This document shows, piece by piece, positions 51,917-62,417 of a DNA stretch of 64,000 nt. Both the position numbers and the translations under genes were made by a program. The notes under the pieces are model-generated. The model was not told the origin of the DNA. It worked only from the letters and a program-made list of their open reading frames with translations, and did no database searches. The stretch lies in assembly GCF_000257395.1 (NCBI RefSeq), contig NZ_AJGC01000002.1, positions 541,001 through 605,000 of the forward strand, in the 5' to 3' direction. Source of the DNA: Rickettsiella massiliensis 20B. GTDB taxonomy: Bacteria > Pseudomonadota > Gammaproteobacteria > Diplorickettsiales > Diplorickettsiaceae. How positions within the stretch are numbered: the first letter of the stretch is position 1; each line of letters opens with the position of its first letter.

Positions 51917-54724
51917 ATGAATCCCGACTTGCCTTTTACCCAAAGTTTCTTTACTTTTTTTAATAATCCAGAACCCGAGGATTTATTAAGAAAAGATCAA
52001 CAAGAACTTACAGAATTAATTAATAAATCACTTTATGAACAGGTTAGAGGCCAGGTAAAATATTATACGCAATCGAGTAATCGTTTATCACAATTAAAAG
52101 ATGATTCGAACTATATACTGATTCAAGTTCAACTTGAAACCATTAAAAATAAATTAAAAAACTTTTATTCAATGCAAGGTACGGGTTCAGCAGCCATGCT
52201 TGAATAATTTTTTGATCGTCTTTTAAATCCGACGCCTAATCACATTACCTTATTTTATAAGGAACAAGGCAAACGAATTCTCGAAGAAATTTCAATATTA
52301 TTATTCGATAATAGTATTGATTTTAATCAGCGTATTAAAATTATAAATGAATTTTTTGCTAGTGATGGTTTAGCACAATGCATTGATAATTGTTATTTAC
52401 TTATTTTAGATGTAAATCAGAAGCTAAAATCATTGAAAAGAGCAAATCAGCATATTTATTATCTTATTCGTAACTATGCAACCGATTTAGCAAGTGATGT
52501 TGCAACTAGCCGGCCTTTTGGGTCCCCTAAAACTTATGTAGAAATAGCTTGTGAATTAGCTAATATACCTATTTTTCTCATGAAATTCATGGGCGAAATT
52601 TTTTTCTACTTTATGCTAAAGATAATAATTTTCCAGTTAATGTCTTACCCGATGTGATTGCCGAAAATTTACGCAGTCGTTTACTCGATTTACAACATAC
52701 TTATCTACAAGATTTTAAAAAGAAATTCACTATTAATGGAATTCTTGATTATCTGAGTGAAACTTATTATCGTGAGATAGCAGAAATTATTAAAGATAGT
52801 TAGAAAACCTACCTAGAAAAGCAAAATCTAGTACAAAAAAAATTAGAGTTATTCGGGCTCGATGATCAGTTTTCTTGGCATAAAATTTTTTATTTAAAAG
52901 AAGATAATTTTGTTCTTAAATTCTCTAACAATCTAAAAATCACAATTATTGACCGACTAACCAGAAATCAATGGTTAAGGTATTGGGTGGATTTACATGT
53001 AATTAAAATAGCAGATAAGAAATAGAATTTTTATTCTTATAAAGAAAATATTATGGTTTCTTGGCTGTCATTTGAAGATGACAATGACAAGAAATTAAAA
53101 AGAATAAATTTTTTAGATTTATTGAGCCAGGTTGAAATAGAGGGTTTAAGATCAGAAAAAAAGTTTATGTTTTGAATTAATAAATAAAGGAAAATTTATT
53201 ACTAATCCTATATTTGAATCCTATATTACAAAAGATCACTGTGTAAAAATTATTAAAGATAATGATGATGTTAAAGTATTTGCAAACTTAATAAAAAACT
53301 TATCAAAGGAATCAGGCATTTTTATTATAGAAGAATTATCGGAACATTTTGTTAAAAGAATATTGGCGCATGCTTTTCTCTATGCAAATATCGAAACTCG
53401 AATTAAAGAAATACCTAAACATTATATTTATGATCTTTCACCGCTGGCTGTTCAAGAGGTGAATTCACTTACTCATCATTTATTACGAAATTTGATTGAT
53501 AAGGAGTTTTCTCAGTTTAAATCGGTTGATTCTCTTAATAGAATTGATTTTTCTTACGCAAATCTTGCATTTGTTAACTTTAAAGATATTTTAAAAACAC
53601 AAATTAAATTAGATTTTTCTCATGCTAATTTAGAAGGCGTTGATTTAAGTAAAATAAAGTTTTTTAATACTAATTTAAAAAAACTTACTGGGTAGCCTTT
53701 TCCGGAAGAAAAAGATTAATGAGTATCTTCTTGTACACGAGTGAAAATAGATGGGTTGACAGTCCAGCTATTTCATTCTGCTGGTATAACGAAGTTTGAT
53801 CAAGTAAATATAGTTTAAGTAATGCAAAATTCTTGTCAGGAATTGATAAAAAATATAGTCTATTAATTAATATTCTGTATAAAAAATGTAATTTAAATCA
53901 GGTACAATTTATTTCAAAGTTGTGAAAGAGGGGCTTTTTTTCTACTTACAGTTTATTCCTGCAGATTTAGTCAGAAAGCGAATGTATAACTGGTATGATT
54001 ATCCCTTATTGGTTAATTTTATAAAAAATATTGATCACACTTATGCTGCGTTAGGTTTTCAATTTGAATTGAATGGATGGTTTAATGAAGTAGACTTAGC
54101 TGGATTGTTATATGAATTATGGCTTGCCTTAGATCGTCAAGGTGTGACCGATCAAGCTGATCCACGGTTTATTTTAGAGTTACTGAAAAAAAGAGTTTGT
54201 TAAGTCAATTTTCTCAACAAAAAGTCAAGAAGATAGCTATTCTAGCTTCGATCAAAGTGATGACGCTTTAGACGAGCCCGATGTCGGACAGAGGATACAA
54301 CGATCGGTTTCTTTGGAAAAAAAGGATACATTATTTTATGCCGAGCAACTTTTTTCTAAAGCAGCAAATTAGCCGCTGATTTTAGTACAACGACTGACTC
54401 TCCCTTACTTGATGTCGGCAGTAATGACTCTATTGAGAAGCAAGTCGATCAATTAAGCCAAGATTTTTTTCAATATCATCCCGCTCAAACAAACAAACAA
54501 ACAAACAAACATGCTTGCTTCTCAGCGATTTCCTTTATGTTTACAGGCGGTCAAAAATAATATTTTTCTTAACCTATCTTATTAACTGTTTTAAATATTA
54601 TTTTATATCTAATAAAAATAGGAAAATCAGAAATAAAAATGCGTTATTTTCTTTTGGGGTAACTTCTCAGGAGGGGAGCGGCCAGTTTTCTGCACAAAAT
54701 GATAGTGCTTATCTCAAAATTTAG
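51917..54724 (+). pseudogene. Decayed large effector-like gene with pentapeptide-like repeats
   Basis: Starts MNPDLPFTQSFFTFFNNPEP with AAAGGA eight bases upstream. A coding signal continues for about 900 codons but is broken by three in-frame stops (TAA 52205, TAG 52801, TAG 53023) and several frameshifts. Recognisable pieces: helical text to about 53100; near 53540-53690 pentapeptide-like strands (IDFSYANLAFVNFKDIL, LDFSHANLEGVDLSKIKFF); near 53930, FIPADLVRKRMYNWYDYP; then an acidic Ser/Asp region (SSFDQSDDALDEPDVG) and a (CAAA)6 tract. No signal peptide, low GC. Unlike the broken housekeeping genes it has true nonsense codons, so it is likely a real pseudogene. Confidence 0.6.
54486..54509 (+). 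repeat. Tetranucleotide repeat (CAAA)6
   Basis: Six exact CAAA units followed by CATG, inside the decayed effector-like gene. In frame they read as Thr-Asn-Lys-Gln repeats. Confidence 0.85.
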
Positions 54725-54863
54725 AGATGAATCCTAGTCGTTAAGAATGAAGAGTATCTTTGCTTGAATGATGTAAAGTTTTTTAGATAATAAGAAGCCT
54801 CTAAAATATTTTGTTACGGGAGATTTGTTGATAAACTGGTTTTTTCTGGATTCGCTGCATAAT

Positions 54864-55497
54864 ATGAAAACCGCGCTATTACTCGTTGATTTACAAAATG
54901 ATTTTATGCCAAATGGATCGTTACCTGTTCCAGAAGGAGATGAGGTGATTCGTGTGGCGAATCGATTACAGATCTATTTTTGATAGAGTCATCGCCACGC
55001 AAGATTGGCATCCCCCTCATCACATCAGTTTTGCGGCGAATCATCCAGGTCGACAGCCCGGCGAGCGCATTGCTTGTTTTGGCGGAGAGCAGGTTTTATG
55101 GCCAATCCATTGTGTCCAAAATACAAACGGTGCGGCACTTGTCTCGCAATTAAATGGCGAGACAATTCACAAAATTATTTATAAAGGCACGGATCCGGCG
55201 ATTGATAGTTACAGCGCATTTTTTGATAATGCACGTCAAAAAGAAACGCCGTTAGCCGACTATTTAAAACAATACACTATCCAGGAACTTTATGTGATGG
55301 GTGTGGCTTTAGAGTATTGTGTACAATACACGGTATTGGATGCCTGTGCTTTGGGATTTAAAACCTATTTAATTGTGGAGGGCTGTCGAGGTATTTCACC
55401 GGATGCCGAGCAAAAAGCGATTAGGGTAATGCAAGCAGCCGGTGCACAGCTGTTTTCGAGCGCCATGCTTTCTGAACACTTCCATCTAAATAAATAA
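54864..55497 (+). CDS. pncA: Nicotinamidase, one frameshift
   Basis: Hydrolyses nicotinamide to nicotinate for PncB. Catalytic triad: Asp in LLVDLQNDFMP, Lys in IIYKGTDP, Cys in GVALEYCVQYTVLDA. Metal-site text reads DWHPPHHISFA. Start ATG 54864 (MKTALLLVDLQ). One extra T in the run near 54978-54982 hides the join from NRLQIYF to DRVIATQDWHP. About 211 codons. Confidence 0.93.
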
Positions 55498-55502
55498 AAG
55501 AG

Positions 55503-56504
55503 TTAAGCACGTTCGATGGGAAACGCTAGAACGTCCTGAATCGTTTTTGTTTGCGAGATTAATAGCAGAAGCCGATCTAAGCCTAACGCTACCCCGGCAC
55601 AGTTTGGTAAGCCTTGTGATAAAGCGGCGAGTAAATGTTCATCAAGAGGAATGGCTTCATAACCTAACGTTTTGCGTTGTGTTTGATTAATCAGAAAGCG
55701 TTGGCGTTGTTCTTCTGCAGAGCTCAGTTCATGAAATCCATTCGCTAATTCTAGGCCATTCACATAGACTTCAAAACGTTCGGCAACCGCTATCTCATCA
55801 TTGCGAATGCGTGCTAAGGCAGCCTGGGACGCAGGAAAGTCATAGATAAATACCGGATAATCCGGGAGTTGTGGCTCGATAAGATGCGTCATTAATAACT
55901 GAAGCCACGCATCATGGTCAAGCGTTTGTAAGTAATCGGCGGCAATTTGGTGATGTTGCGCACATTGTTGGAGCACTTCAATACTTGCTTTATGCGGATC
56001 GATCTCTAAATAGCGTTGAAAAACTTGTTGATAGGTTAAACGTTCACCGGCACGACAAGATAACAGCATTTGTAACAATGTATCCACTTCAGTCATTAAG
56101 TCATGATGAGTAAAATCAATTCGATACCATTCTAAAAGTGTAAACTCTGGATTATGATAACGTCCGGCTTCACCCCCATTTCGAAATGCTTTGCTAATTT
56201 GATAAATTGAACCGCTACCGGCCGCTAAAAGACGCTTCATCGCAAATTCAGGCGAAGTTTGCAGATAAAATGTTTTGCTTTTTGAATAAGTTGTATCAAC
56301 AAAGTAGTCAGTTTTAAAACTGTGTAGCGCTGGATCGGGAATGCTCGCGTGTGAAAGCAAAGGTGTTTCAACTTCTAAAACTGAGCGCTCAGCAAAAAAA
56401 GCACGAATTTTTTGGAGCATGTGTGCGCGCCAACGCAGTACATCCAGCGAGGCACTCGGCAGCCAAGTTTTGTTAAAGTCCGGCATCGAGATCCGCTCGT
56501 TCAC
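55503..56504 (-). CDS. epmA: Elongation factor P-(R)-beta-lysine ligase
   Basis: LysRS-like enzyme (PoxA/GenX) that attaches beta-lysine to EF-P. 333 residues, intact, and without an anticodon-binding domain, which separates it from LysS. Class II motifs: VLEVETPLLSHASIPDPAL, FRNGGEAGRYHNPEFTLLEW (motif 2) and GVALGLDRLLLL (motif 3). It follows dotB by nine bases on the same strand, so it may be co-transcribed. No efp or epmB gene is in the window. Confidence 0.94.
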   Translation of the reverse strand: MNERISMPDFNKTWLPSASLDVLRWRAHMLQKIRAFFAERSVLEVETPLLSHASIPDPALHSFKTDYFVDTTYSKSKTFYLQTSPEFAMKRLLAAGSGSIYQISKAFRNGGEAGRYHNPEFTLLEWYRIDFTHHDLMTEVDTLLQMLLSCRAGERLTYQQVFQRYLEIDPHKASIEVLQQCAQHHQIAADYLQTLDHDAWLQLLMTHLIEPQLPDYPVFIYDFPASQAALARIRNDEIAVAERFEVYVNGLELANGFHELSSAEEQRQRFLINQTQRKTLGYEAIPLDEHLLAALSQGLPNCAGVALGLDRLLLLISQTKTIQDVLAFPIERA

Positions 56505-56513
56505 CGATTGCCA

Positions 56514-57596
56514 TCAACCGTTGATATTCTCGTTTGCAAATTTACGTTGCGCATCCACTGACATCGGTTGACCGTATTCTTTTAATAAACGTCTTGTTGT
56601 GGCATTGATGTGCATTAAAGGGGAGTGAAGGAGTTGATCACGCAGCGTTTCATTAAAGACTAAAAATTCTCTTAACGCAATACGCTTACCGTCTGGCGTG
56701 GGTACGAGTTGTTGCCAGATGACTACACGTATCGTTTCAATAATATCAACCGCTCGACTATGTGCTTCTTCAGCGGGGAATGAATTGACTAAGCGCCGTA
56801 GGGTTTCTGCGACACCATTACTGTGGAGGGTGGTATAGACAGGATGCCCAGTAAGCGCTGCTTCAATCGTTGCACTAATGGTTTCGGCATCACGTGACTC
56901 CCCAACTAAAATGAGGCGTGGTTTACGACGTAAAGCGTTTCTTACACCGGCCGCAAAAGAGGGTAAGTGACGTGGAATTTCCGATTGACTAACAATAGCG
57001 CTCGGTTTGTCGATGCTGTCATAGACAAATTCAATCGGCGCTTCATAAGTGAGAATTTTACGATGACTGTCTTGTTTTTCCGCGATATCACGCACAATCG
57101 CCGCCAGAAGGGTACTTTTACCCGAGCCTGTTGAACCGGTTACATAGACAATTCCTTGCGAGGGAGCTAAGGCATCCCTTAATTCAGGTTCTAAAGTTAA
57201 ATCCGCTAATAGAGGAGGCGTACTTGGAATCGTTCTAAAAGTAATTTGAATGGCATCGTGGCCTTCAACTAAACAGCCGGTTGCATTGACACGAAAGCGA
57301 TAGCGTTCATGACGTTGCGGACGAAACTCATAGTGCGTATCAATATCGACCCCACTCAGGATTTGCGCACTGCCATTGGGACCATAAACCAGGTTTAAGA
57401 ATTCAGAAATTTCCGTGTTCGATAAACGACGGCGTGTTACACGCAGGAGTCGACCGTAAACTTCTGCAAAAACCGGCTCGCCGGTTTGTAAGGTAATATC
57501 AGAGACTGACCGTTTTAAACAATGCAATAGCAGTCTCGAAAGACAATCCGGAGTAAAGCGCGTTGGTTCATCAGGAAGTAGGTGGGTTTCGATCAT
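56514..57596 (-). CDS. dotB: Dot/Icm type IVB secretion ATPase DotB
   Basis: Hexameric cytosolic ATPase of the PilT/VirB11 class that powers effector export. Walker A VTGSTGSGKSTLLAAIV, Walker B-like LILVGESRDAETIS and His-box GHPVYTTLHSNG. Called DotB rather than PilT because it follows dotD and dotC directly. 360 residues, intact (Legionella DotB about 377). Start ATG 57596 overlaps the dotC end by 26 bases. Confidence 0.93.
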   Translation of the reverse strand: MIETHLLPDEPTRFTPDCLSRLLLHCLKRSVSDITLQTGEPVFAEVYGRLLRVTRRRLSNTEISEFLNLVYGPNGSAQILSGVDIDTHYEFRPQRHERYRFRVNATGCLVEGHDAIQITFRTIPSTPPLLADLTLEPELRDALAPSQGIVYVTGSTGSGKSTLLAAIVRDIAEKQDSHRKILTYEAPIEFVYDSIDKPSAIVSQSEIPRHLPSFAAGVRNALRRKPRLILVGESRDAETISATIEAALTGHPVYTTLHSNGVAETLRRLVNSFPAEEAHSRAVDIIETIRVVIWQQLVPTPDGKRIALREFLVFNETLRDQLLHSPLMHINATTRRLLKEYGQPMSVDAQRKFANENING

Positions 57597-58405
57597 CGGT
57601 CACCACGGGTCGCCATTTTTTGGCATTCGGTTGTAACTGAGGTAAAGCCGTAATGCGATAAATTTGATCATTAATATGTAAATCAGAGCTATCGCCGGTG
57701 ACACCTAAGTTTGTATGTGCAACAAAAGGTTGGCTGACCATGCCTTTCAGTAATAAAGTTCGATAAAGGGCCATCCCATTATAATCGCGTTTCAATCTCG
57801 ATAAATTTTCGTTAAAAAATAGCATTCGCTTGCGATACACCTTCTTGCCAGCCAAGGGTAGCATATTTTTTCCAAACTCCACTTTCTTCAACCGTTTTCG
57901 GTAAGAATGCGGGCAGTGGTTTTTCAGGTGCTTGGTAGCTCATAGTGAGATAGTTTTGCCATACAGGAGGCACCGTAGTGAAATGTGCTTGGCAAATAAT
58001 TTTATAAAAACGGTCATCCACACGTAAGGTTTGTGAATCGGCTAAATTCAGCGAGCGATTGGCTTGCACTAAAACCGGTGGGACAACATTATGATTGAGG
58101 AGCATCAAGTTAAAATTAAAAATTTGATCTAAATAGCGTGTATTTTTTTCCAATGTGGCATTAATTACCTTTGAACGCCAAGCTAAACCGGCTTGTGCGC
58201 CCAAACTCATCGCAATATCTTTTATTGCTTCTGAGCGCATCTCGGACATATTTTTCTTTTTTGAATCCGGGATAGGCTTTGCATGTAAGTTTTGCAGCTG
58301 ATCCAGAGAATTTAAATTGCCCACGGTTTCGTATTGTCCTGTTAAACCGAAGATTAACGGGGTTAGAAAAATAAGATGGCGTATTTTGTAATTAGTTTTT
58401 TGCAT
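57571..58405 (-). CDS. dotC: Dot/Icm outer-membrane complex protein DotC, one frameshift
   Basis: DotC helps build the outer-membrane core of the Dot/Icm machine with DotD and DotH. Start ATG 58405 (MQKTNYKIRHLIFLTPLIFG) gives a signal-like segment. The body has SEMRSEAIKDIAMSLGAQAG and GWQEGVSQANAIF. The frame then changes in a T run near 57815 and continues NENLSRLKRDYNGMALYRTL to the end. The usual lipobox Cys is not evident after the signal segment. Overlaps dotD by 14 bases and dotB by 26. Confidence 0.9.
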
Positions 58406-58880
58406 AACGTAATTCCAGCGTACGAACACCTGGGTAGACAGCAATATTTGCGTGTTGACCAGATTGTAAGTCAATATTACGGACAATATCCGACAGCGGT
58501 GTATTTTGTGCAGAAATCGTGACCAGGACCGGAATAGAAGGGGTACGACCCATGATAACTAAACGGTAGCCGGCGAGTTTAGCAATTCGTTTGAGAAGTG
58601 GCTCTATCGGGCCTGACCAATCAACCGAAGCGACAATTTTATCTAAAAGGCCCGCAGCAGTTGGATAAGGAAGTGCTTTAGGCGGTGGGTTCGAGGCTTT
58701 TTCAATGGCTTTGAGCTCATTGAGCGATTGGCTGACTGAACGTGCAGCCTCAGCCAGAGAAACGCTTGCATCATCAGATGGCGCATTAATTCGCGGAGTT
58801 TCTGAGCTGGGGAGAGAACCTGAAGTGGTTGCACAACCGGCCAAGGAACCTAAAACAAGCACAAGTATTGTTTTTTTCAT
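58392..58880 (-). CDS. dotD: Dot/Icm lipoprotein DotD
   Basis: Small outer-membrane lipoprotein of the Dot/Icm core complex. The signal with lipobox reads LVLGSLAGC. An N0-like periplasmic domain follows (LLDKIVASVDWSGPIEPLLK, YRLVIMGRTPSIPVLVTIS). 162 residues, intact. First gene of dotD-dotC-dotB, the same order as in Legionella and Coxiella. Its promoter must lie in the 65 bases before rsmD's end, but no clear box is visible. Confidence 0.92.
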   Translation of the reverse strand: MKKTILVLVLGSLAGCATTSGSLPSSETPRINAPSDDASVSLAEAARSVSQSLNELKAIEKASNPPPKALPYPTAAGLLDKIVASVDWSGPIEPLLKRIAKLAGYRLVIMGRTPSIPVLVTISAQNTPLSDIVRNIDLQSGQHANIAVYPGVRTLELRYAKN

Positions 58881-58945
58881 GTTATCTTAATTGAGATAAA
58901 ATTCATCATATCCTTGGCGCATTGAAACAAGAAGGGGTGGGCAAG

Positions 58946-59524
58946 TCAAGTATTAGTTTTGATCAGTTGCGATCGGACATCCCCTGTGACTTTCTCACGT
59001 AAAATTTCCCAAGAGTGGGGTAAGCACGGAGTGGGTTTTTGTGCCGCCATTTCGGCGTAAATGAGGGCTTGTTTCGCTAAAAAACGGCCTTCTATCAGCC
59101 AATCAAAGGCGGGCTCTAATAAAGGCTTGGCAAAGGGAGGGTCTAAAAAAACTAAATCAAAACAGACTTTTTGGGATCGCAATAATGAAGTGGCTGGATT
59201 CGGAAAACGAGCACAATACGCCCATGCTTTTTCTTGAGCGGAGAACTGCTGAATTTGCGCTTGTAAATAACGAGTGAGCATGACGGACTGTTCGATAAAG
59301 GTCACTGAAGCGGCGCCGCGTGATAAAGCTTCAAAGCCTAATGCACCACTGCCAGCAAATAAATCCAGACAGTGGTGCCTTGGGCCTACTGATAACGTAT
59401 CGAGCCAGTTAAATAACATTTCCCGAACTCGGTTTGGGGTAGGGCGCAACCCTTCTATGGCAGGGAAACAAAGCGTTCGGCTCCGCCATTGCCCGCCAAT
59501 AATTCGAACCAGACCTTTTTTCAT
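58946..59524 (-). CDS. rsmD: 16S rRNA (guanine(966)-N2)-methyltransferase
   Basis: SAM-dependent methyltransferase modifying G966 of 16S rRNA. 192 residues, intact. VRIIGGQWRSRTL opening, LRPTPNRVREMLFNWL, SAM motif CLDLFAGSGALGFEALSRGA and catalytic LVFLDPPFAKP. Divergent from ftsY, the usual partner locus in gammaproteobacteria. Confidence 0.95.
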   Translation of the reverse strand: MKKGLVRIIGGQWRSRTLCFPAIEGLRPTPNRVREMLFNWLDTLSVGPRHHCLDLFAGSGALGFEALSRGAASVTFIEQSVMLTRYLQAQIQQFSAQEKAWAYCARFPNPATSLLRSQKVCFDLVFLDPPFAKPLLEPAFDWLIEGRFLAKQALIYAEMAAQKPTPCLPHSWEILREKVTGDVRSQLIKTNT

Positions 59525-59592
59525 ATCGGTATTTGTATCACAATAGATGACCTTGAATAGACAATGTCCTATAGTACGCGCAAAAGGGGTGA

Positions 59593-60559
59593 ATGAACGA
59601 TATGTTTACATTTTTAAAACGAAAAAAAACACCAGACGAAACCCCAGAGGTCAGTAAGCCAACGTTATTTCGACGTCTTAAAGATAGCTTACAGAAAACG
59701 CGTCATCAACTGGTCGATGGGTTAGCCAGTCTAATTTTAGGTAAAAAAACGGTTGATCAAGACCTGCTGGAAGAAATTGAAAATTTATTACTCAGTGCTG
59801 ATGTAGGATTAACCGTCACAGAAGAAATTATTAATGAGTTAACTCAGAAATTACATCGTCAACAGCTCATCGATGGCCAAGCTGTTTGGACCGCACTCGA
59901 GCACGCGCTGACGGCCTTACTCAAACCCTGTGAACAACCTTTATGCATTGAGGTGTCCAACAAGCCGTTTGTTATTTGGAGTCGGGAAGACGACGACGAT
60001 TGGTAAACTCGCCCATTACTTTAAAAGCCAAGGTAAACAAGTGTTATTGGCGGCCGGCGATACGTTTCGCGCAGCGGCAACTGAACAACTTGCGGCTTGG
60101 GCAGAGCGCAATGAAGTCCCCATAATTGCTCAACATCAAGGCGCGGACAGTGCTTCAGTGATTTATGATGCATTGCAAGCTGCCCAGGCACGAAATATCG
60201 ATATTTTGATTGCGGATACGGCCGGGCGGCTACACACTAAAGAGCATTTAATGCAAGAGCTCGCGAAGGTGAAAAAGGTGTTGGCTAAACTCGACCCCGC
60301 TGCGCCACATGAAACATTATTAGTGTTAGATGCGAGTATCGGTCAAAATTCTTTAGCACAGGCACAATTTTTTCATCAATCGATTCAATTAACCGGCTTA
60401 GCTTTAACGAAATTGGATGGTTCTGCGAAAGGAGGCATTGTGTTTTCCATAGCAAAACAATTAGGTTTGCCGATTCGTTTTATTGGAGTGGGCGAACAAA
60501 TCGACGATTTACATGTTTTTTGCGCGCAAGAGTTTATTGATGCGCTGTTTGATAAATAG
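59593..60559 (+). CDS. ftsY: Signal recognition particle receptor FtsY, small internal deletion
   Basis: SRP receptor GTPase that docks ribosome-SRP complexes at the membrane. The short basic/acidic N-terminus [12 protein letters not shown] leads into the N domain ([16 protein letters not shown]). The G domain shows [39 protein letters not shown] and [12 protein letters not shown] break near 59975 loses about six residues before GVGKTTT and shifts frame. About 322 codons; lacks the long acidic A domain of E. coli. AAGGGG upstream of ATG 59593. Confidence 0.95.
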
Positions 60560-60591
60560 ATTATTAAAAAAATTAATAGATTTTTTTTCAT

Positions 60592-60617
60592 AGATTTTTA
60601 TATAGAAAAAATCTATA
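60592..60617 (+). terminator. Possible terminator after ftsY
   Basis: An AT-rich hairpin (ATAGATTTTT pairing with AAAAATCTAT) about 35 bases after the ftsY stop, followed by T-rich text. Weak because of its composition. Confidence 0.35.
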
Positions 60618-60802
60618 TTCTTTTCTCTTTTTATATCATATATTCTTATTATTTATTTTGAATAAATAATTATTTTTATTGAAAATAATATGTTAAGATA
60701 CCCTGGCAGTTAAAGAGAAGAAAATCGAGTTAAAAGGAGTCTTTACTTTGTTTTATTCTTGTTTAGTGCTTGCTGAGATGGATCGTCAAAAAAGGAGTTT
60801 TT

Positions 60803-62392
60803 ATGCGACACCGACACCCCCGAAAAAAAATACGAGCAAAACGCTTTTTCTTTCCTAAAAAAAGAAATTTACCTTTATTTTATAGCCAACCTAGAAAAAT
60901 ATTAACGTTAGCCTATGATTATGAAGACGATATCCGTAATGAAACGGACTATCTTGAACGAATTCAAACCGCTGTTGAGCAGTTTAATTCGTTTGGGTTA
61001 GTTCATTTTGTTTATCGACAGCAAAAAGAAATCAACGTGACCATTATCCGCAACTGTCCAGTAAATGAAATGGCTTTGAAAGAGAAGCTTTTAAATCAGA
61101 TTATGTTCGATAAAATCGAGAATTTGGCGGATAAAAAATTGGGATATGCGGCAGTTATTCCCCTTAATAGTTATTTTAGGTATTTAAGTTCATTTTCTAA
61201 TGAAACAGTCACTTCAATATCGAGCTTTGCTTCCTTGGGCTGTAATCTCGCAAATCCATCTTACCAAAAGTTAGGGATTGGTGTTTTAGTGCATGAATTA
61301 GGCCATATTTTAGGTATCATCGATTTAATCCAATATAACCCAGAGCATACCCAAGGTATTCTGAGTTATAATTTGACACAAGACGCATTGGCTGCGCTCG
61401 AGCAGGAGTGTATCAAAAAAAAATATGATCGTACCAACATGAATTGTGTAAAAGCAGATTTGCTGCGTACCGCACAGCGAAAAGTAGAGGATTACTCTTA
61501 TATTATTCCTTTTACCCCAATTTCCATGTTTTCTCTTTATCAATATCATGGGAATATATTAAAACCTTTTATTATTTTTAATGAGACACGAATTCAAGAA
61601 ATTCTCACTGAATATGGTTTTTCGGAAACTGATCAGGATACTTACTTCGCATTACTTAATGAGTATCAGGGACATGCTCACCTCTTAACGTATCAAGATT
61701 TATTAGCGTTAGCGTACACCGTTTATGGTATTGCACCGGATACGTTAATCAAGCGCCGAATTTACTTACCTTATTTTCATTTTATTGGAGGAATGTATCG
61801 TCCCCTCGAACAGGAGCAACAGTTAGTAAGCTTAATTCAAACTTTTGTGCAGGCTGAGAATTTTACTTACCCAATTCTTTCACAAAAAACGGTTACATTT
61901 TCGATTACAGCGGGTATTTTTTGGCAAGAAGATTTAATCGATCTTTTAAAATTAGTCAGTTTGAATAATAGCCCACTATATTGCTATTTAGAATCGTTTG
62001 TTCCCCCTTTCTCGGTATTTAATCTTACTCAAGCCTGTATATTGAGCGGGGTGATTAATCAAGTTGGGACGTTTCATTTGAACATTACGGTTAAAGATGA
62101 TTGTACACATACTAAAAATATACTGAAAATAGAAAGTTTACCCGGATATAATCTACCAAAATATGAAATAAAATATTCTATTTTTATAGGTAAACCCGTT
62201 GTATTATTGCAAGCGAATCAAACCCATATTGATAATTTGGTGGCCACATGTTTTGCTGCGGCTTATCCTCCTCATTTATATGACTTGAAATGTGCTGTGA
62301 TGACGCCACATTTACAGTCCTATCTTAAGCAATGTACTTTAACCCTGCCTGAGCAAGAAGAGCTGACTGAAATTAAAATAAAAAATATTTAA
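60803..62392 (+). CDS. Metzincin-like zinc protease, putative effector
   Basis: 529 residues, intact. Start ATG 60803 with AAAGGAG six bases upstream. Residues 164-174 read HELGHILGIID, fitting HExxHxxGxxD with Asp as third metal ligand, the pattern known from snapalysin-type metzincins. A possible Met-turn follows at PISMFSLYQ (Met242). The first 30 residues are Arg/Lys-rich rather than a signal peptide. The C-terminus is Glu-rich (LPEQEELTEIKIKNI), like the E-block of some Dot/Icm substrates. The rest, rich in Tyr and Leu, matches nothing I know. Metalloprotease chemistry is a strong inference; export by Dot/Icm is a guess. Confidence 0.7.
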   Translation: MRHRHPRKKIRAKRFFFPKKRNLPLFYSQPRKILTLAYDYEDDIRNETDYLERIQTAVEQFNSFGLVHFVYRQQKEINVTIIRNCPVNEMALKEKLLNQIMFDKIENLADKKLGYAAVIPLNSYFRYLSSFSNETVTSISSFASLGCNLANPSYQKLGIGVLVHELGHILGIIDLIQYNPEHTQGILSYNLTQDALAALEQECIKKKYDRTNMNCVKADLLRTAQRKVEDYSYIIPFTPISMFSLYQYHGNILKPFIIFNETRIQEILTEYGFSETDQDTYFALLNEYQGHAHLLTYQDLLALAYTVYGIAPDTLIKRRIYLPYFHFIGGMYRPLEQEQQLVSLIQTFVQAENFTYPILSQKTVTFSITAGIFWQEDLIDLLKLVSLNNSPLYCYLESFVPPFSVFNLTQACILSGVINQVGTFHLNITVKDDCTHTKNILKIESLPGYNLPKYEIKYSIFIGKPVVLLQANQTHIDNLVATCFAAAYPPHLYDLKCAVMTPHLQSYLKQCTLTLPEQEELTEIKIKNI

Positions 62393-62417
62393 TGATTGGA
62401 CTCATAAATTTTGTACA

